A stretch of 64,000 nt of DNA from an uncultured Burkholderiales bacterium (GCA_903896615.1 CAITYM010000141.1:1-64000), one strand, 5' to 3'; counted from the first letter of the stretch, positions 44,240 to 54,071 are shown. Made by a program: numbers and translations. Notes: generated by a model from the letters alone, not told the origin.

Positions 44240-45184
44240 ATGAAAGATATTCAAGGTGTAAAAGTAGCTGTCATAGGATCTGGCTTGATAGGCAGGGCAT
44301 GGGCAATTGTTTTTTCAAGAGCTGGACTTGATGTTAATATTTATGACCAAAGTAAGGATGCATTAAATGATTGCTTGGAATTAACGAAGAGTTTGCTTGA
44401 AGACGCCGTAAAAGCGGGGCTAATTAGCGAATCAATTCATTCAATACTTAATAGAATTCATCTTGTTGAATCTCTAGAGCAAGCGTGTGAGGGGGCTTAT
44501 CTTGTACAAGAAAATATTCGCGAAACATTGCAAGCAAAATTAGCTATATTTTCTGAATTAGACAAACTGGCGCCTAAGTCAGCCATACTCGCAAGCTCCA
44601 CATCATGGTTGCCCACTTCTCTTTTTACAGAAAAACTGAGTGGCCGTGCCCGTTGTCTAGTTGCGCACCCAACAAATCCTCCATATCTGATACCCCTAGT
44701 GGAAGTGAGTCCTGCGCCTTGGACAAGTACTGAAGTGCTTGATAAAGCCATGGCGTTTTATAAAGCGGTGCACCAAGAGCCCGTATTGGTTAAAAAGGAG
44801 ATTCACGGCTTCTTACTCAACAGGGTACAGGGGGCTGTACTGAATGAACTTCTTAATCTCTATGAAGAAGGTTATGCAAGCTCAGCAGATCTAGATAAAG
44901 TAATGAAGTTTGGACTAGGTTTGCGTTGGTCATTTATGGGACCGTTTGAAACCATAGATTTAAACGCGCCTGATGGGATTGCTGATTATGCTTCAAGATA
45001 TGGACAGACATACGCAGAGGTCTCAAAAACTCAAAAAGATAATAATTGGAATGAGCAAATAATTTCAAAAATTGAATCCGAAAGAAGAGATATTTTAGCT
45101 AAAGATCAGTTGGAGGAACGATCTCGCTGGCGAGACAATCGTTTGATGAGTTTACGCAAACACCAGCTAAGTCAACCCAAATAA
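44240..45184 (+). CDS. 3-hydroxyacid/3-hydroxyacyl-CoA dehydrogenase (lambda-crystallin/CRYL1-like)
   Basis: NAD-dependent dehydrogenase of 314 residues. Rossmann motif GSGLIG at 13-18; then SSTSWLPTSLF, HPTNPPYLIPLVEVSPAPWTS, KKEIHGFLLNRVQGAVLNE and FGLGLRWSFMGPFETIDLN. These are signatures of the CRYL1 (L-gulonate 3-dehydrogenase) and carnitine 3-dehydrogenase branch, which act on free 3-hydroxy acids. Followed by a beta-keto acid cleavage enzyme, the pair would oxidise a 3-hydroxy acid and then cleave the 3-keto acid, as in carnitine degradation. Substrate unknown. Confidence 0.85.
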   Translation: MKDIQGVKVAVIGSGLIGRAWAIVFSRAGLDVNIYDQSKDALNDCLELTKSLLEDAVKAGLISESIHSILNRIHLVESLEQACEGAYLVQENIRETLQAKLAIFSELDKLAPKSAILASSTSWLPTSLFTEKLSGRARCLVAHPTNPPYLIPLVEVSPAPWTSTEVLDKAMAFYKAVHQEPVLVKKEIHGFLLNRVQGAVLNELLNLYEEGYASSADLDKVMKFGLGLRWSFMGPFETIDLNAPDGIADYASRYGQTYAEVSKTQKDNNWNEQIISKIESERRDILAKDQLEERSRWRDNRLMSLRKHQLSQPK

Positions 45185-45249
45185 TCAAAAAATTAATTTC
45201 TCGTATATCAGTTATTTTTAATCTTTAATATTTATAAAAGGACTATCAA

Positions 45250-46176
45250 ATGCCTCGTAAAGTCATTATCACTTGTGCAGTTACTGGTGCTATACACACG
45301 CCAACAATGTCGGACTATTTGCCTATTTCGGCCCAGGAGATAACTGATGCGGCAATAGGTGCTGCTAAGGCTGGGGCCTCGATTGTTCATCTTCATGCAA
45401 GAGAGCATGCAAATGGAAAACCATCTCAGGAACCGGCATTATTTAAGCAATTTTTGCCTCAAATTAAGGCTGCCAGCGATGTTGTGATCAACCTAACCAC
45501 GGGTGGAGCTCCAACTATGCCGATTGAGGAGAGATTAAAACCTGCACATTACTTCAAACCCGAGGTTGCTTCACTTAATATGGGATCTATGAATTTTGGT
45601 CTTTATGAAATGATTAAAAGATACAAAACATTTAAATATGACTGGGAGAGGCCTTATCTTGAGGGTAGTGACGATAGAGTTTTCAAGAATACTTTCAAAG
45701 ATATTGCATATATTCTGGAGTCTTGTAGCGATAACCAGACTAGATTTGAAATTGAATGTTATGACATAGGCCATTTGTATACTGCCGCCCATTTTATTGA
45801 TCGCGGTCTTATCAAAGCTCCATTCCTGATTCAATCCGTTTTCGGGTTACTAGGAGGTATTGGCCCTCATCCTGAAGATGTAATTCATATGAAACGCACC
45901 GCAGATAGGCTATTTGGGGATTCTTATGTTTGGTCAGTTCTTGGAGCAGGAAAGAATCAAATTCCTATCGCAACTATGTCAGCAGCGATGGGTGGTAACG
46001 TGCGGGTTGGTTTAGAGGACTCGTTGTGGGACGGTCCAGGGAATTTGGCTAAAACAAATGCTGCACAAGTTACACGTATGAGGCAGATTATTGAAGGATT
46101 ATCGTTGGAGGTAGCTACTCCTGCAGAGGCCAGAGAAATCTTGAAATTAAAAGGCGGAAACAATGTTAATTTTTAA
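45250..46176 (+). CDS. Beta-keto acid cleavage enzyme (BKACE, DUF849)
   Basis: A 308-residue BKACE-family TIM-barrel enzyme. VHLHARE at 46-52 contains the zinc ligands H47 and H49; KVIITCAVTGAIHTP at the start and VGLEDSLWDGPGNLAKTNA near 255 are family-typical. Members condense a beta-keto acid with acetyl-CoA, giving acetoacetate and a new acyl-CoA. It would act on the product of the dehydrogenase encoded 65 bases upstream. Specificity is not readable here; 3-dehydrocarnitine cleavage is one known member reaction. Confidence 0.9.
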   Translation: MPRKVIITCAVTGAIHTPTMSDYLPISAQEITDAAIGAAKAGASIVHLHAREHANGKPSQEPALFKQFLPQIKAASDVVINLTTGGAPTMPIEERLKPAHYFKPEVASLNMGSMNFGLYEMIKRYKTFKYDWERPYLEGSDDRVFKNTFKDIAYILESCSDNQTRFEIECYDIGHLYTAAHFIDRGLIKAPFLIQSVFGLLGGIGPHPEDVIHMKRTADRLFGDSYVWSVLGAGKNQIPIATMSAAMGGNVRVGLEDSLWDGPGNLAKTNAAQVTRMRQIIEGLSLEVATPAEAREILKLKGGNNVNF

Positions 46177-46237
46177 TAAATTTTTAAAAATTACTCCTTC
46201 GTATAAAGTTTAACACTGTAAAAAAATGGAGAACAAA

Positions 46238-47254
46238 ATGGATCGTCGATCAGTAATAAAAGTTTTGACTGCAACTACTCAAGTGGCAGGCCTTAATTGT
46301 CTTTCCAGCCTGGGGATTTCACCAGCAAGTGCTCAAACCAATACCGGACCCTATCCAAATCGGCCCATTAAGTTTATAGTGCCTTTTCCTGCTGGAATAT
46401 CTCCAGATGTAATTGCTAGATTAATTAGTGATCGCTTATCTCAATCCCTTGGGCAGCCCGTGATAGTAGATAACAGACCAGGTGCTGGCGGAATGATTGG
46501 AGCAGAGGCTGCAGCGATCACTCCTGGAGATGGCTATAACATATTCTTTGCTGTCAAATCAGTTATGGCGATTGCCCCTCATGTCTACAGTACAGCTAAA
46601 TATAACCCTTTGCGAGACTTTAAATCTGTTTGTCAGATTTTAACGGTGCCACACGTAATTACAGCTGCTCCAAATGTTCCATACAACAACTTAAAAGAAT
46701 TGGTTGAATATGCCAAGAAAAATCCTGGAAAAATTGATTATGCTTCATTAGGAGTTGGTTCACAGCCTCATATTGCGATGGAAGCGTGGGCACAAAAGTT
46801 GGGCATCAAACTTACGCACATCCCGTACAAGTCAAATCCAGCAGCAGACGTCATGAGCGGGGTAGTGAGTCTTTCGCTGGAGGCTTCCACCACGGCTATC
46901 CCATCAATTAAAGCTGGAAAAATTAAAGGAATAGCAATATCAGGTAATAGTCGAATTGATTCGTTACCCGATGTACCGACTGTGACTGAGTTTGGAAGTA
47001 CTTTGGATGTTAATGGAAACATTGGAAACTCTTGGCACGGTATTTTTGCCCCTGTAAGCACGCCAGACTCAGTGATTACGAGACTTAATACTGAAATTGT
47101 CAAAATCGTAAAGACTCCTGAAGTTCAAGAACGTATGCGGTCTTTAGGATTAACACCAACTGGTACTTCGGCTACTGCACTTGCCTCTGCTATGGCAACT
47201 GATTATGCTTTTTGGGGACAACTGATCCGTGATTTAGACATTAAAGTTGAGTGA
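46238..47254 (+). CDS. Bug-family (TctC-like) periplasmic binding protein
   Basis: Periplasmic binding protein of about 338 residues of the Bug family. The signal region MDRRSVIKVL looks twin-arginine-like, and cleavage is likely near ASA-QT. The mature part has YPNRPIKFIVPFPAGISPDVIAR (Bug signature) and NRPGAGGMIGAEAAA. No tctA or tctB permease gene is near, which is usual for Bug proteins. Start ATG 46238 has GGAG six bases upstream; the upstream ATG at 46226 contributes that GGAG itself. It lies between BKACE and the E1 genes and may bind the carboxylate they degrade. Confidence 0.87.
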   Translation: MDRRSVIKVLTATTQVAGLNCLSSLGISPASAQTNTGPYPNRPIKFIVPFPAGISPDVIARLISDRLSQSLGQPVIVDNRPGAGGMIGAEAAAITPGDGYNIFFAVKSVMAIAPHVYSTAKYNPLRDFKSVCQILTVPHVITAAPNVPYNNLKELVEYAKKNPGKIDYASLGVGSQPHIAMEAWAQKLGIKLTHIPYKSNPAADVMSGVVSLSLEASTTAIPSIKAGKIKGIAISGNSRIDSLPDVPTVTEFGSTLDVNGNIGNSWHGIFAPVSTPDSVITRLNTEIVKIVKTPEVQERMRSLGLTPTGTSATALASAMATDYAFWGQLIRDLDIKVE

Positions 47255-47269
47255 TCGACTTAAATCACT

Positions 47270-48274
47270 ATGACTTTTATTGATCAAAATGATGCCCCAA
47301 CAGTAGATGAAGTTCTACACATGATCACTACCATGGCCTTAATTAGGGAGTTTGAGGAAGTAGCTGCTCAATCCCTTTTTAGTGGCGAGGTCAGGGGGTC
47401 CGTGCATCAATATAGTGGACAAGAGGCAATAGCTGCTGGTGTTTGTTATTACTTAAATCAAAGTGACTTTGTTTCAAGTAATCACAGAGGACATGGGCAC
47501 GCAATTGCTAAGGGAGTATCTTGCGAAAAAATGATGTGTGAACTCTTTGGTAAATCTGCAGGTACTTCAGGAGGCAAGGGTGGATCCATGCATATTGCTG
47601 ACTTTTCCTGTGGAATGTTAGGGGCTAATGGAGTCGTTCCTGACGGGGTAACCATTGCAGTTGGTGCTGCACACGCCATAAAAATGCAGAGAAGGGGCGA
47701 GATAGTGGTCGCTTTTTTTGGTGATGGAGCTTTGAATAGAGGGCCGCTATTTGAGGCGTTCAACTGGGCGACGCTATTTAAACTTCCAGTACTTTTTGTG
47801 TGTGAAGACAACTCGTACTCTGTAACGCTTCAAACTAAAACCGTAACAGGCGGACCGGATCCGATTGAGAGAGTGCGTTCATTTGGAATTCCAAGTCATG
47901 AGGTCAACGGAAATAATGTAGTAGAGGTTAGCGCAGTATCTAAGAAGCTAATTGATTTAATTAGAAAAGGCTCAGGCCCACAGTTTTTACGTGCAAAGAC
48001 ATACCGATGGTTTGGTCATTTAGCTCATGATAAGGGCTTATACAGGGACTCTGCTGAAGTTGAGAATGCATTAAAGGATGACCCTATTAAGAATGCCAGC
48101 TCATGGCTGAAATCTAAGAATGTGAATATCGAGCGCGTTCAAAACTGTATCCAAAATGCAAGAAACGTTATTTTTGATTCGTTAACCATGGCCCGCCAAT
48201 CACCGTTTCCTTTAGAAAGTTCTGCGTTTGAAGATATTCAGGATGCAAATCAGGAAGTCGATTTAGAACTATGA
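47270..48274 (+). CDS. TPP-dependent dehydrogenase E1 alpha subunit
   Basis: E1 alpha, 334 residues, of the pyruvate/acetoin/branched-chain dehydrogenase type. GSVHQYSGQEAIAAGVCYYL, HRGHGHAIAKG, GTSGGKGGSMHIAD and the TPP motif GDGALNRGPLFEAFNWA are all present; SYSV is the usual segment after. It decarboxylates a 2-oxoacid or cleaves acetoin, passing the acyl group to an E2. It is paired with E1 beta (ATGA overlap). No E2 or E3 gene is in the window, so partners lie elsewhere or the pair acts differently. Which substrate is unclear. Confidence 0.85.
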   Translation: MTFIDQNDAPTVDEVLHMITTMALIREFEEVAAQSLFSGEVRGSVHQYSGQEAIAAGVCYYLNQSDFVSSNHRGHGHAIAKGVSCEKMMCELFGKSAGTSGGKGGSMHIADFSCGMLGANGVVPDGVTIAVGAAHAIKMQRRGEIVVAFFGDGALNRGPLFEAFNWATLFKLPVLFVCEDNSYSVTLQTKTVTGGPDPIERVRSFGIPSHEVNGNNVVEVSAVSKKLIDLIRKGSGPQFLRAKTYRWFGHLAHDKGLYRDSAEVENALKDDPIKNASSWLKSKNVNIERVQNCIQNARNVIFDSLTMARQSPFPLESSAFEDIQDANQEVDLEL

Positions 48275-49296
48275 ATGATTCCTCAAACAGTGCTGAGAAA
48301 CAACCCTTTGCATCTTTTCAATCAATGACTTATGCGCAAGCCGGTTGTCTTGCTCTAGACTTAGAGATGCAAGCGAATCCATTGGTTTGGGCTTTAGGCG
48401 AAGACCTGGGGCCAGAGGGAGGAGTTGCTGGACAGTACAAAGGATTACAAAGTAAATTTGGCAAAGAAAGAATTGTTGACACGCCCATTTCAGAATCTAT
48501 GATTATGGCTGCGGCAATAGGTTCTTCACTTATGGGGATGAGGCCAGTCGCCGAGCTGCGATATGCCGACTTTGCATTTTGCGCAGCAGATGAAATTATC
48601 AACCAAGCCGCAAAAATTAGGTATATGCTAGGTGGCCAAGTTAAGGTCCCAATGGTTATTCGACAACCCATTGGAATGCGTTGGGGAATGGCTGCCCAGC
48701 ATAGTCAAAGCAATGAGAACCTCTGGGTTAATACAGCCGGACTGGTTGTAGTGGCGCCATCGACTCCGCAGGATAACTTCGATTTACTTCGCGCAAGTAT
48801 TCAAAGTGATGATCCAGTTGTTTACATGGAGCACAAGGAGTTGTGGCTAGAAACTGCTGAAGTTGATACCCAAAAAGAGGTCGTTCCAATTGGGAAGGGT
48901 AGGATTAGGTGCTACGGGCAAGATATTACCCTTGTAAGTTGGTCTAAAACTGCTAATGATTGCGTTACTGCAGCTAGCGAATTGGGTCACTTAGGTATTG
49001 GTGCAGAAGTCCTTGATTTAAGAACTCTTTGGCCCTGGGATAAGCAAATGGTCTGGGAGTCGATATTAAAGACTAAGCGAGTTTTAATCGCGCACGAATC
49101 TACGGAGATTGGGGGATTTGGCGGTGAATTGCTTGCTGAAATCAGCCAAACTTTCTGGGGCAGGTTGAAAGCTGCTCCGAGGCGTTTAGGCAGTCCTCGC
49201 ATTCCCGTTCCCTACACAAAGCCGTTGGAGGATTTGTGCAGGGTATCAGCGCATAAAATAGTGCATACAGTTAAGGAAATAATGCAAGTTTCATAA
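48271..49296 (+). CDS. TPP-dependent dehydrogenase E1 beta subunit
   Basis: E1 beta, 341 residues. LGEDLGPEGGVAGQYKGLQ, VDTPISESMIMAAAIGSSL, RPVAELRYADFAFCAADEI and EVLDLRTLWPWDKQMV are family segments; the Glu of the ISE segment activates TPP. Forms the heterotetramer with the preceding subunit, to which it is translationally coupled. Last gene of the rightward set that began with the 3-hydroxyacid dehydrogenase. Confidence 0.87.
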   Translation: MNDSSNSAEKQPFASFQSMTYAQAGCLALDLEMQANPLVWALGEDLGPEGGVAGQYKGLQSKFGKERIVDTPISESMIMAAAIGSSLMGMRPVAELRYADFAFCAADEIINQAAKIRYMLGGQVKVPMVIRQPIGMRWGMAAQHSQSNENLWVNTAGLVVVAPSTPQDNFDLLRASIQSDDPVVYMEHKELWLETAEVDTQKEVVPIGKGRIRCYGQDITLVSWSKTANDCVTAASELGHLGIGAEVLDLRTLWPWDKQMVWESILKTKRVLIAHESTEIGGFGGELLAEISQTFWGRLKAAPRRLGSPRIPVPYTKPLEDLCRVSAHKIVHTVKEIMQVS

Positions 49297-49322
49297 GCAA
49301 GTCAAAATTGAGCTAGTATGGT

Positions 49323-50306
49323 TTAGGAATGTCGTTTTGCATACTTATTTGCCAAAATGGAGCAAATAATCAATTGAACTTGATGGTAAAGAATGATTGG
49401 CAACATAATTAACCCTAGCGCCGGGTGGTTGCCAAAAATTAATTTTGCCATCGGAATTCCTGACGCAAGCGTCTTTTTGGAGCCGCAAAAAACCGCCGCT
49501 ATTTCATCCTCAGTATTGAAGTTTAGACGCCTAGATATCCAAGTTGTTAGAACCAGTACGATGTAGAGCAATGCCGATACGCCAAGCAATACCAATGCAA
49601 TCATTCCTAGGCCATTGTTACGCCAAAGACCTGAACTAACCGAATCACTGAAGGCAGAAAAAATAAGCATCAGTATTACGATTCTGTCTGTTGAGTTAGT
49701 GATTGCTTTATATCGATTATGAAGACTCTCTAAAAAGGGCCTTGTTAATTGTCCTAAAACCAGGGGTAAGAGAAGGAGCTTTGCAATTCCTATGACGGCT
49801 GTTTCAAATGAAATACCTTCTCCACTAAAGCCAACGAATAAGGCAATTAAAAATGGTGTGGCAACAATTCCGATTAAGCCAGAAATTGTTGCGTTAAAGA
49901 TTGCCGCAGGAATATTTCCTTTGCCGATGGCCGTCATAGCAACTGAGGAAGAAACTGTTGAGGGAAGTGCGCACAGATAACACAAGCCCAGCAATAGGCC
50001 TTTGTCTATATATTCACCAAACATATAGTTGCCTATGAAGAAAATTAGCGGAAATACAATATATGTGGTCAACTGAACTAATATATGCACCCGCCATGTC
50101 GTGAGTCCTTGCTTTAATTTGTGGAAGGACAGTCCTAAGCCGTGCAAGAAAAAAACCAAAGCTATACCAATGTTTGATATTTTGTTAATTTGAAGTAAAC
50201 CATCTGTTTTACCAATCTCTGGATTTATTGAGGCAATTAAAATTAAGGCAAACATTGCAAATAAAAACCATTGCTTATGTATAAAGCTTTTGATACTTGA
50301 AATCAT
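49323..50306 (-). CDS. Bile acid:sodium symporter (BASS) family transporter
   Basis: A membrane protein of 327 residues with about nine or ten hydrophobic segments. IALVFFLHGLGLSFHKL, LCALPSTVSSSVAMTAIGKGN and GSKKTLASGIPMAKLIF are typical of the YfeH/PanS branch of the BASS family. It should be a sodium-coupled carrier of an organic anion; ligand unknown. It is convergent with the E1 genes (26 bases apart) and precedes no clear operon partner. Confidence 0.88.
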   Translation of the reverse strand: MISSIKSFIHKQWFLFAMFALILIASINPEIGKTDGLLQINKISNIGIALVFFLHGLGLSFHKLKQGLTTWRVHILVQLTTYIVFPLIFFIGNYMFGEYIDKGLLLGLCYLCALPSTVSSSVAMTAIGKGNIPAAIFNATISGLIGIVATPFLIALFVGFSGEGISFETAVIGIAKLLLLPLVLGQLTRPFLESLHNRYKAITNSTDRIVILMLIFSAFSDSVSSGLWRNNGLGMIALVLLGVSALLYIVLVLTTWISRRLNFNTEDEIAAVFCGSKKTLASGIPMAKLIFGNHPALGLIMLPIILYHQVQLIICSILANKYAKRHS

Positions 50307-50459
50307 ATTTAGTTAAGGGATGTTAATTTTGGATAGGCTAGCCAACACTAATTTAGCATTTAGTGTTCTAACTAAAAAATATTAAATATTTTTTCCTCAG
50401 ACTCGCCAATTCTAATCACATAATTAGCTCTATTTTGCAAAAGTGTAGACTGAATTCCT

Positions 50460-51218
50460 CTACCTCCCAGGAATAAGATCCATCCCTCCTTTTTGGATGG
50501 CACTTGATGCGTTTTTGGAACTTAAAAATGTAATAAGCTTCAATGCATTAGCCATCTGATTCGATTCCTTTGTCGCTGCAACTGCAAAGATTTGAAGCAG
50601 TTGGACCTCTGCTGGGAGACGTCCAATCATTTCTATGCCTGGTGCAAACATGAGTTCACTTGTAGGTAGTATCGCAAAATCTGCTTTTTTAGAAGCGAGC
50701 ATTTCTACTGCCTGGCTACCTCTTTCAGACTTCACAACTGATATTTTGTCGGATATTCCCATTCTTGGGAATACATCATTAACTAGAAATATCCCGCTTG
50801 TACTTCCAGGTACGGATATTAATTTTGTATTAAGGAGTGCAAATTTTAATTTTTCAACAGTACTTATATCAGGCTTTGCCGCACCTTCAGGGACAGCTGC
50901 CGCTAACGGGGCAATCCCGAGGTCGCGGTCAGTGCCCGCCGATATGCGCCCTGATTCAATTAATTCTGTAAGTCCTTCTCTTGACAAAATCACAACATCA
51001 ACATGTACACCTTTTTCAAGTTGAGATTTGATAGTAAGTGGACCATTTCCTTGTGAAGCACCGGAAAGGGTCTTGACGTTTATCCCTGTCGATCGTTCAA
51101 ATTCGGGTAAGAGCAGCTTATAAGGATTAGTAAATCCACCTGACATCATGACTGTGAGCTGTGCAAAGCAAGTGCTATTGAGAGTCAGAACGGTTAACGC
51201 AAGTAATATTCTTTTCAT
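50460..51218 (-). CDS. ModA-like periplasmic solute-binding protein, orphan
   Basis: Secreted binding protein of 252 residues. Signal peptide MKRILLALTVLTLNSTCFA with cleavage after CFA. Mature segments LTVMMSGGFTNPYKLLLPEFERSTGI, LTELIESGRI and KKADFAILPTSELM match molybdate-binding-protein-like (SBP type 2) proteins. No modB or modC gene is nearby. The molybdate-binding residues cannot be confirmed; orphan ModA-like proteins near catabolic genes may bind other anions. Confidence 0.78.
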   Translation of the reverse strand: MKRILLALTVLTLNSTCFAQLTVMMSGGFTNPYKLLLPEFERSTGINVKTLSGASQGNGPLTIKSQLEKGVHVDVVILSREGLTELIESGRISAGTDRDLGIAPLAAAVPEGAAKPDISTVEKLKFALLNTKLISVPGSTSGIFLVNDVFPRMGISDKISVVKSERGSQAVEMLASKKADFAILPTSELMFAPGIEMIGRLPAEVQLLQIFAVAATKESNQMANALKLITFLSSKNASSAIQKGGMDLIPGR

Positions 51219-51328
51219 TTGATTAATAAAGGTTTAAAGTGAACGGGTGATTATGTAAATGACTAAACAATTCTTAACATTTTAGAACTAGTAAATAAAC
51301 CTGGTGATAAGAGTTTGGTATAGCGCTG

Positions 51329-52318
51329 CTATGAGAGTTTTACGACTTGTTTACCAAAATTGTTTCCCTTTAGTAAATCGATGAGCGCTTTGGGTGCATT
51401 TTCGATTCCGTCTACTTGCGAGAGCTTGTATTTCAAATGACCTTGTAAATATGCTTGTTTTAACTCCTTGATTATTGCAGGCCAAGTCTCCAACTTATCA
51501 GTAACTATAAAACCTTGAAATTTAATTCTGTTAATTAAGATGGATCTAAGGCAGCGATTGCCGTAAGGGTTAACGTTGTACTCGGATACTAAGCCGCAAA
51601 GTGCTATGCGCGAGAAAGGATTCATGAGAAGCAGTAGGGTTTCAAATATCTCCCCTCCAACATTTTCAAATAAACAATCAATTCCCTTGGGGAGGATATT
51701 TTTAATTTGATCTTTAAAGTCTGGTGCTTGGTGATTTATACAGGCATTAAATCCTAATTCCTCTACAACATAATTGCATTTTTCTACACTTCCGGCAATT
51801 CCAATTACATGGCATCCCCTAGCCAGTGCTAGTTGACCGACAACGCTACCTACCGCTCCTGAAGCAGCATCTACAACAACTGTTTCACCTCTTTTTGCCT
51901 CACATATATCGATCAATCCAGTCCAAGCCGTTACACCTGGCATGCCTAGCACTCCGAGGTAGGCGTGCTCAGGGATTTCTGACGTATCAATGGCTTTGAG
52001 CTCAGTGTCTTTACAAATCCCATGGGTTTGCCAGCCTAGTGTATTTAAAACAGTGTCACCGGGCCTAAACTTGTTACTTCTGGACTCTATAACGACACCT
52101 GTGCACGATCCCACCATTACTTGTCCAAGTTCAGCGCTGGGTGCATAGGATTTAGAGCCCGAAAGACGACCTCGCATATAAGGATCAAGTGATAAGAAGC
52201 GATTTTCAATTAATACTTCGCTTTCACCCGGTTTTGCAATCGGAACCTGTCTATATTCAAAATTTGACTCTTGCAGCCATCCGACGGGATAATTTTTAAC
52301 GATGATTTGATGATTCAT
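51329..52318 (-). CDS. NADP-dependent zinc-independent MDR oxidoreductase (CurA-like)
   Basis: Medium-chain reductase of 329 residues in the leukotriene B4 dehydrogenase/CurA branch. LSLDPYMRGRLSG near residue 50, AYLGVLGMPGVTAWTGL, the nucleotide motif AASGAVGSVVGQLA, and GIDCLFENVGGEIFE. No zinc-binding pattern is seen. Members reduce the double bond of alpha,beta-unsaturated ketones or similar compounds using NADPH. It stands alone, facing away from the acyl-CoA dehydrogenase operon, with which it shares a 535-base divergent region. Confidence 0.87.
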   Translation of the reverse strand: MNHQIIVKNYPVGWLQESNFEYRQVPIAKPGESEVLIENRFLSLDPYMRGRLSGSKSYAPSAELGQVMVGSCTGVVIESRSNKFRPGDTVLNTLGWQTHGICKDTELKAIDTSEIPEHAYLGVLGMPGVTAWTGLIDICEAKRGETVVVDAASGAVGSVVGQLALARGCHVIGIAGSVEKCNYVVEELGFNACINHQAPDFKDQIKNILPKGIDCLFENVGGEIFETLLLLMNPFSRIALCGLVSEYNVNPYGNRCLRSILINRIKFQGFIVTDKLETWPAIIKELKQAYLQGHLKYKLSQVDGIENAPKALIDLLKGNNFGKQVVKLS

Positions 52319-52853
52319 ATGGATAATTTAGGCATTTAAAAATTGGGTCTGGAATCAACAAATAAAGGATCTGATGTTTACGGGAGTAATTGTTCTGTGA
52401 AAAATCTTTAAGACTCGCTTCCTAGAAATACTGCAGCATTACTTAGATATAACTGCAATTAAACTAGATCATTTTTACACTGTGATTAGCATAAACCGCG
52501 CTCTCTTTTCGCTCAAAGCTTCGGCAATTTGAGCCCATAGATCTCGTGAACTTGCGGTTTTCAACATTTTCCACGTAAAGACCAAACAATACTTTATCAC
52601 CTACGATTTACTTCCTCATAATTTGTCTTTTAATTATCCAAAATGTTGTTAGTTTAAAGGGATATGCCGAGCTGGGTTGCTTTGTAAGTTTAAGGGGTTA
52701 AAAATATAGTGCCACAACAGTGCATTTGATTTTGATTAGGTTAAACCCTAGACAAGAAGCCTAACTACTCAATAGGTATAAAAAATGTACTTTCACGTTG
52801 TAAATCATACTTAGAATGATATATCTTTGATCACATCACTTACGGAGTATATT
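52319..52853. promoter_or_regulatory. Divergent intergenic region before the acyl-CoA dehydrogenase operon
   Basis: About 535 AT-rich bases with no gene I trust. A roughly 30-codon open stretch on the minus strand (around 52470-52565) reads like a short helix (LWAQIAEALSEKRARF) but is too short to call. Promoters for the MDR gene and the acyl-CoA dehydrogenase operon should lie here. Confidence 0.4.
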
Positions 52854-54056
52854 TTGGAGCTAAGTTTCTCTCGGGAGGAGGTGGAGTTTAGGGCTGAGGT
52901 AAAAGCTTTTCTACAAACTCATGTTCCAGTCAAGGCGGCAAAACGAGTCTCCTTGGGATTGCCGGTAAAACGCGAAGATGTGGTCGAGTGGCAAAAAATT
53001 CTTTACAACAAAGGCTGGGGCGCTGCCGCTTGGCCTATTGAGTTCGGTGGAACGGGATGGACTGCTACGCAGCAATTTATTTTTGAAGAGGAGTGCGCAT
53101 TAGCCAATACCCCGCTTCAACCTGCCTTCGGTCTCAAAATGGTTGCTCCAGTCATAATGGCTTTTGGAACTACTTCGCAAAAAGCTTACTACTTACCTAA
53201 AATCATCTCAGGTGAAGACTGGTGGTGCCAGGGATATTCTGAACCTGGATCCGGATCGGATCTTGCATCCCTTAAAACACAGGCCCAAAGAGTGGGTCAG
53301 AACTATGTTGTTAATGGTCAAAAGACATGGACTACGCTCGCACAGTACGCAAATATGATTTTTTGCCTTGTACGAACAAACTTGGACGCAAGAAAACAGG
53401 AGGGCATTTCGTTCTTGCTCATTGATATGAAATCACCTGGAGTTAGCGTACGTCCTATAACGATGCTAGACGGGGAGCATGAGATCAATGAGGTATGGTT
53501 TGACAATGTTAAGGTTCCAGTTGAAAATTTGGTAGGTGAAGAAAATAAAGGGTGGACTTATGCGAAATACTTACTCGCTCATGAGAGAACTAATATCGCA
53601 CAGGTTGGCAAATCTAAGCGAGAATTGAAGAGTTTAATCACGATTGCTAGTCAACACGATGGTGCTGGTCGCAGGTTAATCGAGGATTCTCGATTTCGAG
53701 ACCAGATTGCCAAACTGGAGATTGAACTTAATGCCCTTGAGATTACAAATCTAAGAGTAATTTCAGATTACAACAAAGGCGGTATCGGTCCAAAGGCGTC
53801 TCTTCTCAAAATCAAAGGTGCTGAGATACAACAACAACTTACCGAATTGAAAATGCAAGTTCTGGGTCCTTACAGTGCTGCCCACATAAGGGAAGGTTTA
53901 GAGATTGATTGGAAAAAACCTGATGGACTGGTTGGATATCCTGAATATGGTCCTGCATTAAGCGGTGCTTATTTTAATTACAGAAAGACCACAATCTATG
54001 GGGGATCCAATGAAATACAAAGAAACATCATCTCAAAAATGATGCTTGATCTTTAG
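52854..54056 (+). CDS. Acyl-CoA dehydrogenase, alpha-like subunit of a pair
   Basis: Acyl-CoA dehydrogenase of 400 residues. ELSFSREEVEFRAEVKAFL at the start, WCQGYSEPGSGSDLASLKTQA for FAD, TIYGGSNEIQRNII near the end. The usual catalytic Glu position (EGTNEIQR) is Gly here, as in subunits of alpha2beta2 steroid-type dehydrogenases. The TTG at 52854 is the likely start: GGAG lies six bases before it and the resulting N-terminus fits the family; a TTG at 52827 would add nine residues. The next gene starts 15 bases later and encodes a second dehydrogenase. Substrate unknown. Confidence 0.87.
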   Translation: MELSFSREEVEFRAEVKAFLQTHVPVKAAKRVSLGLPVKREDVVEWQKILYNKGWGAAAWPIEFGGTGWTATQQFIFEEECALANTPLQPAFGLKMVAPVIMAFGTTSQKAYYLPKIISGEDWWCQGYSEPGSGSDLASLKTQAQRVGQNYVVNGQKTWTTLAQYANMIFCLVRTNLDARKQEGISFLLIDMKSPGVSVRPITMLDGEHEINEVWFDNVKVPVENLVGEENKGWTYAKYLLAHERTNIAQVGKSKRELKSLITIASQHDGAGRRLIEDSRFRDQIAKLEIELNALEITNLRVISDYNKGGIGPKASLLKIKGAEIQQQLTELKMQVLGPYSAAHIREGLEIDWKKPDGLVGYPEYGPALSGAYFNYRKTTIYGGSNEIQRNIISKMMLDL

Positions 54057-54071
54057 CGAATGGAGTCAAAA

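Noticed and set aside
52470-52565. Minus-strand stretch reading LWAQIAEALSEKRARF, possible regulator remnant
   Set aside because: About 30 codons, no further similarity on either side, and a second frame is equally open.
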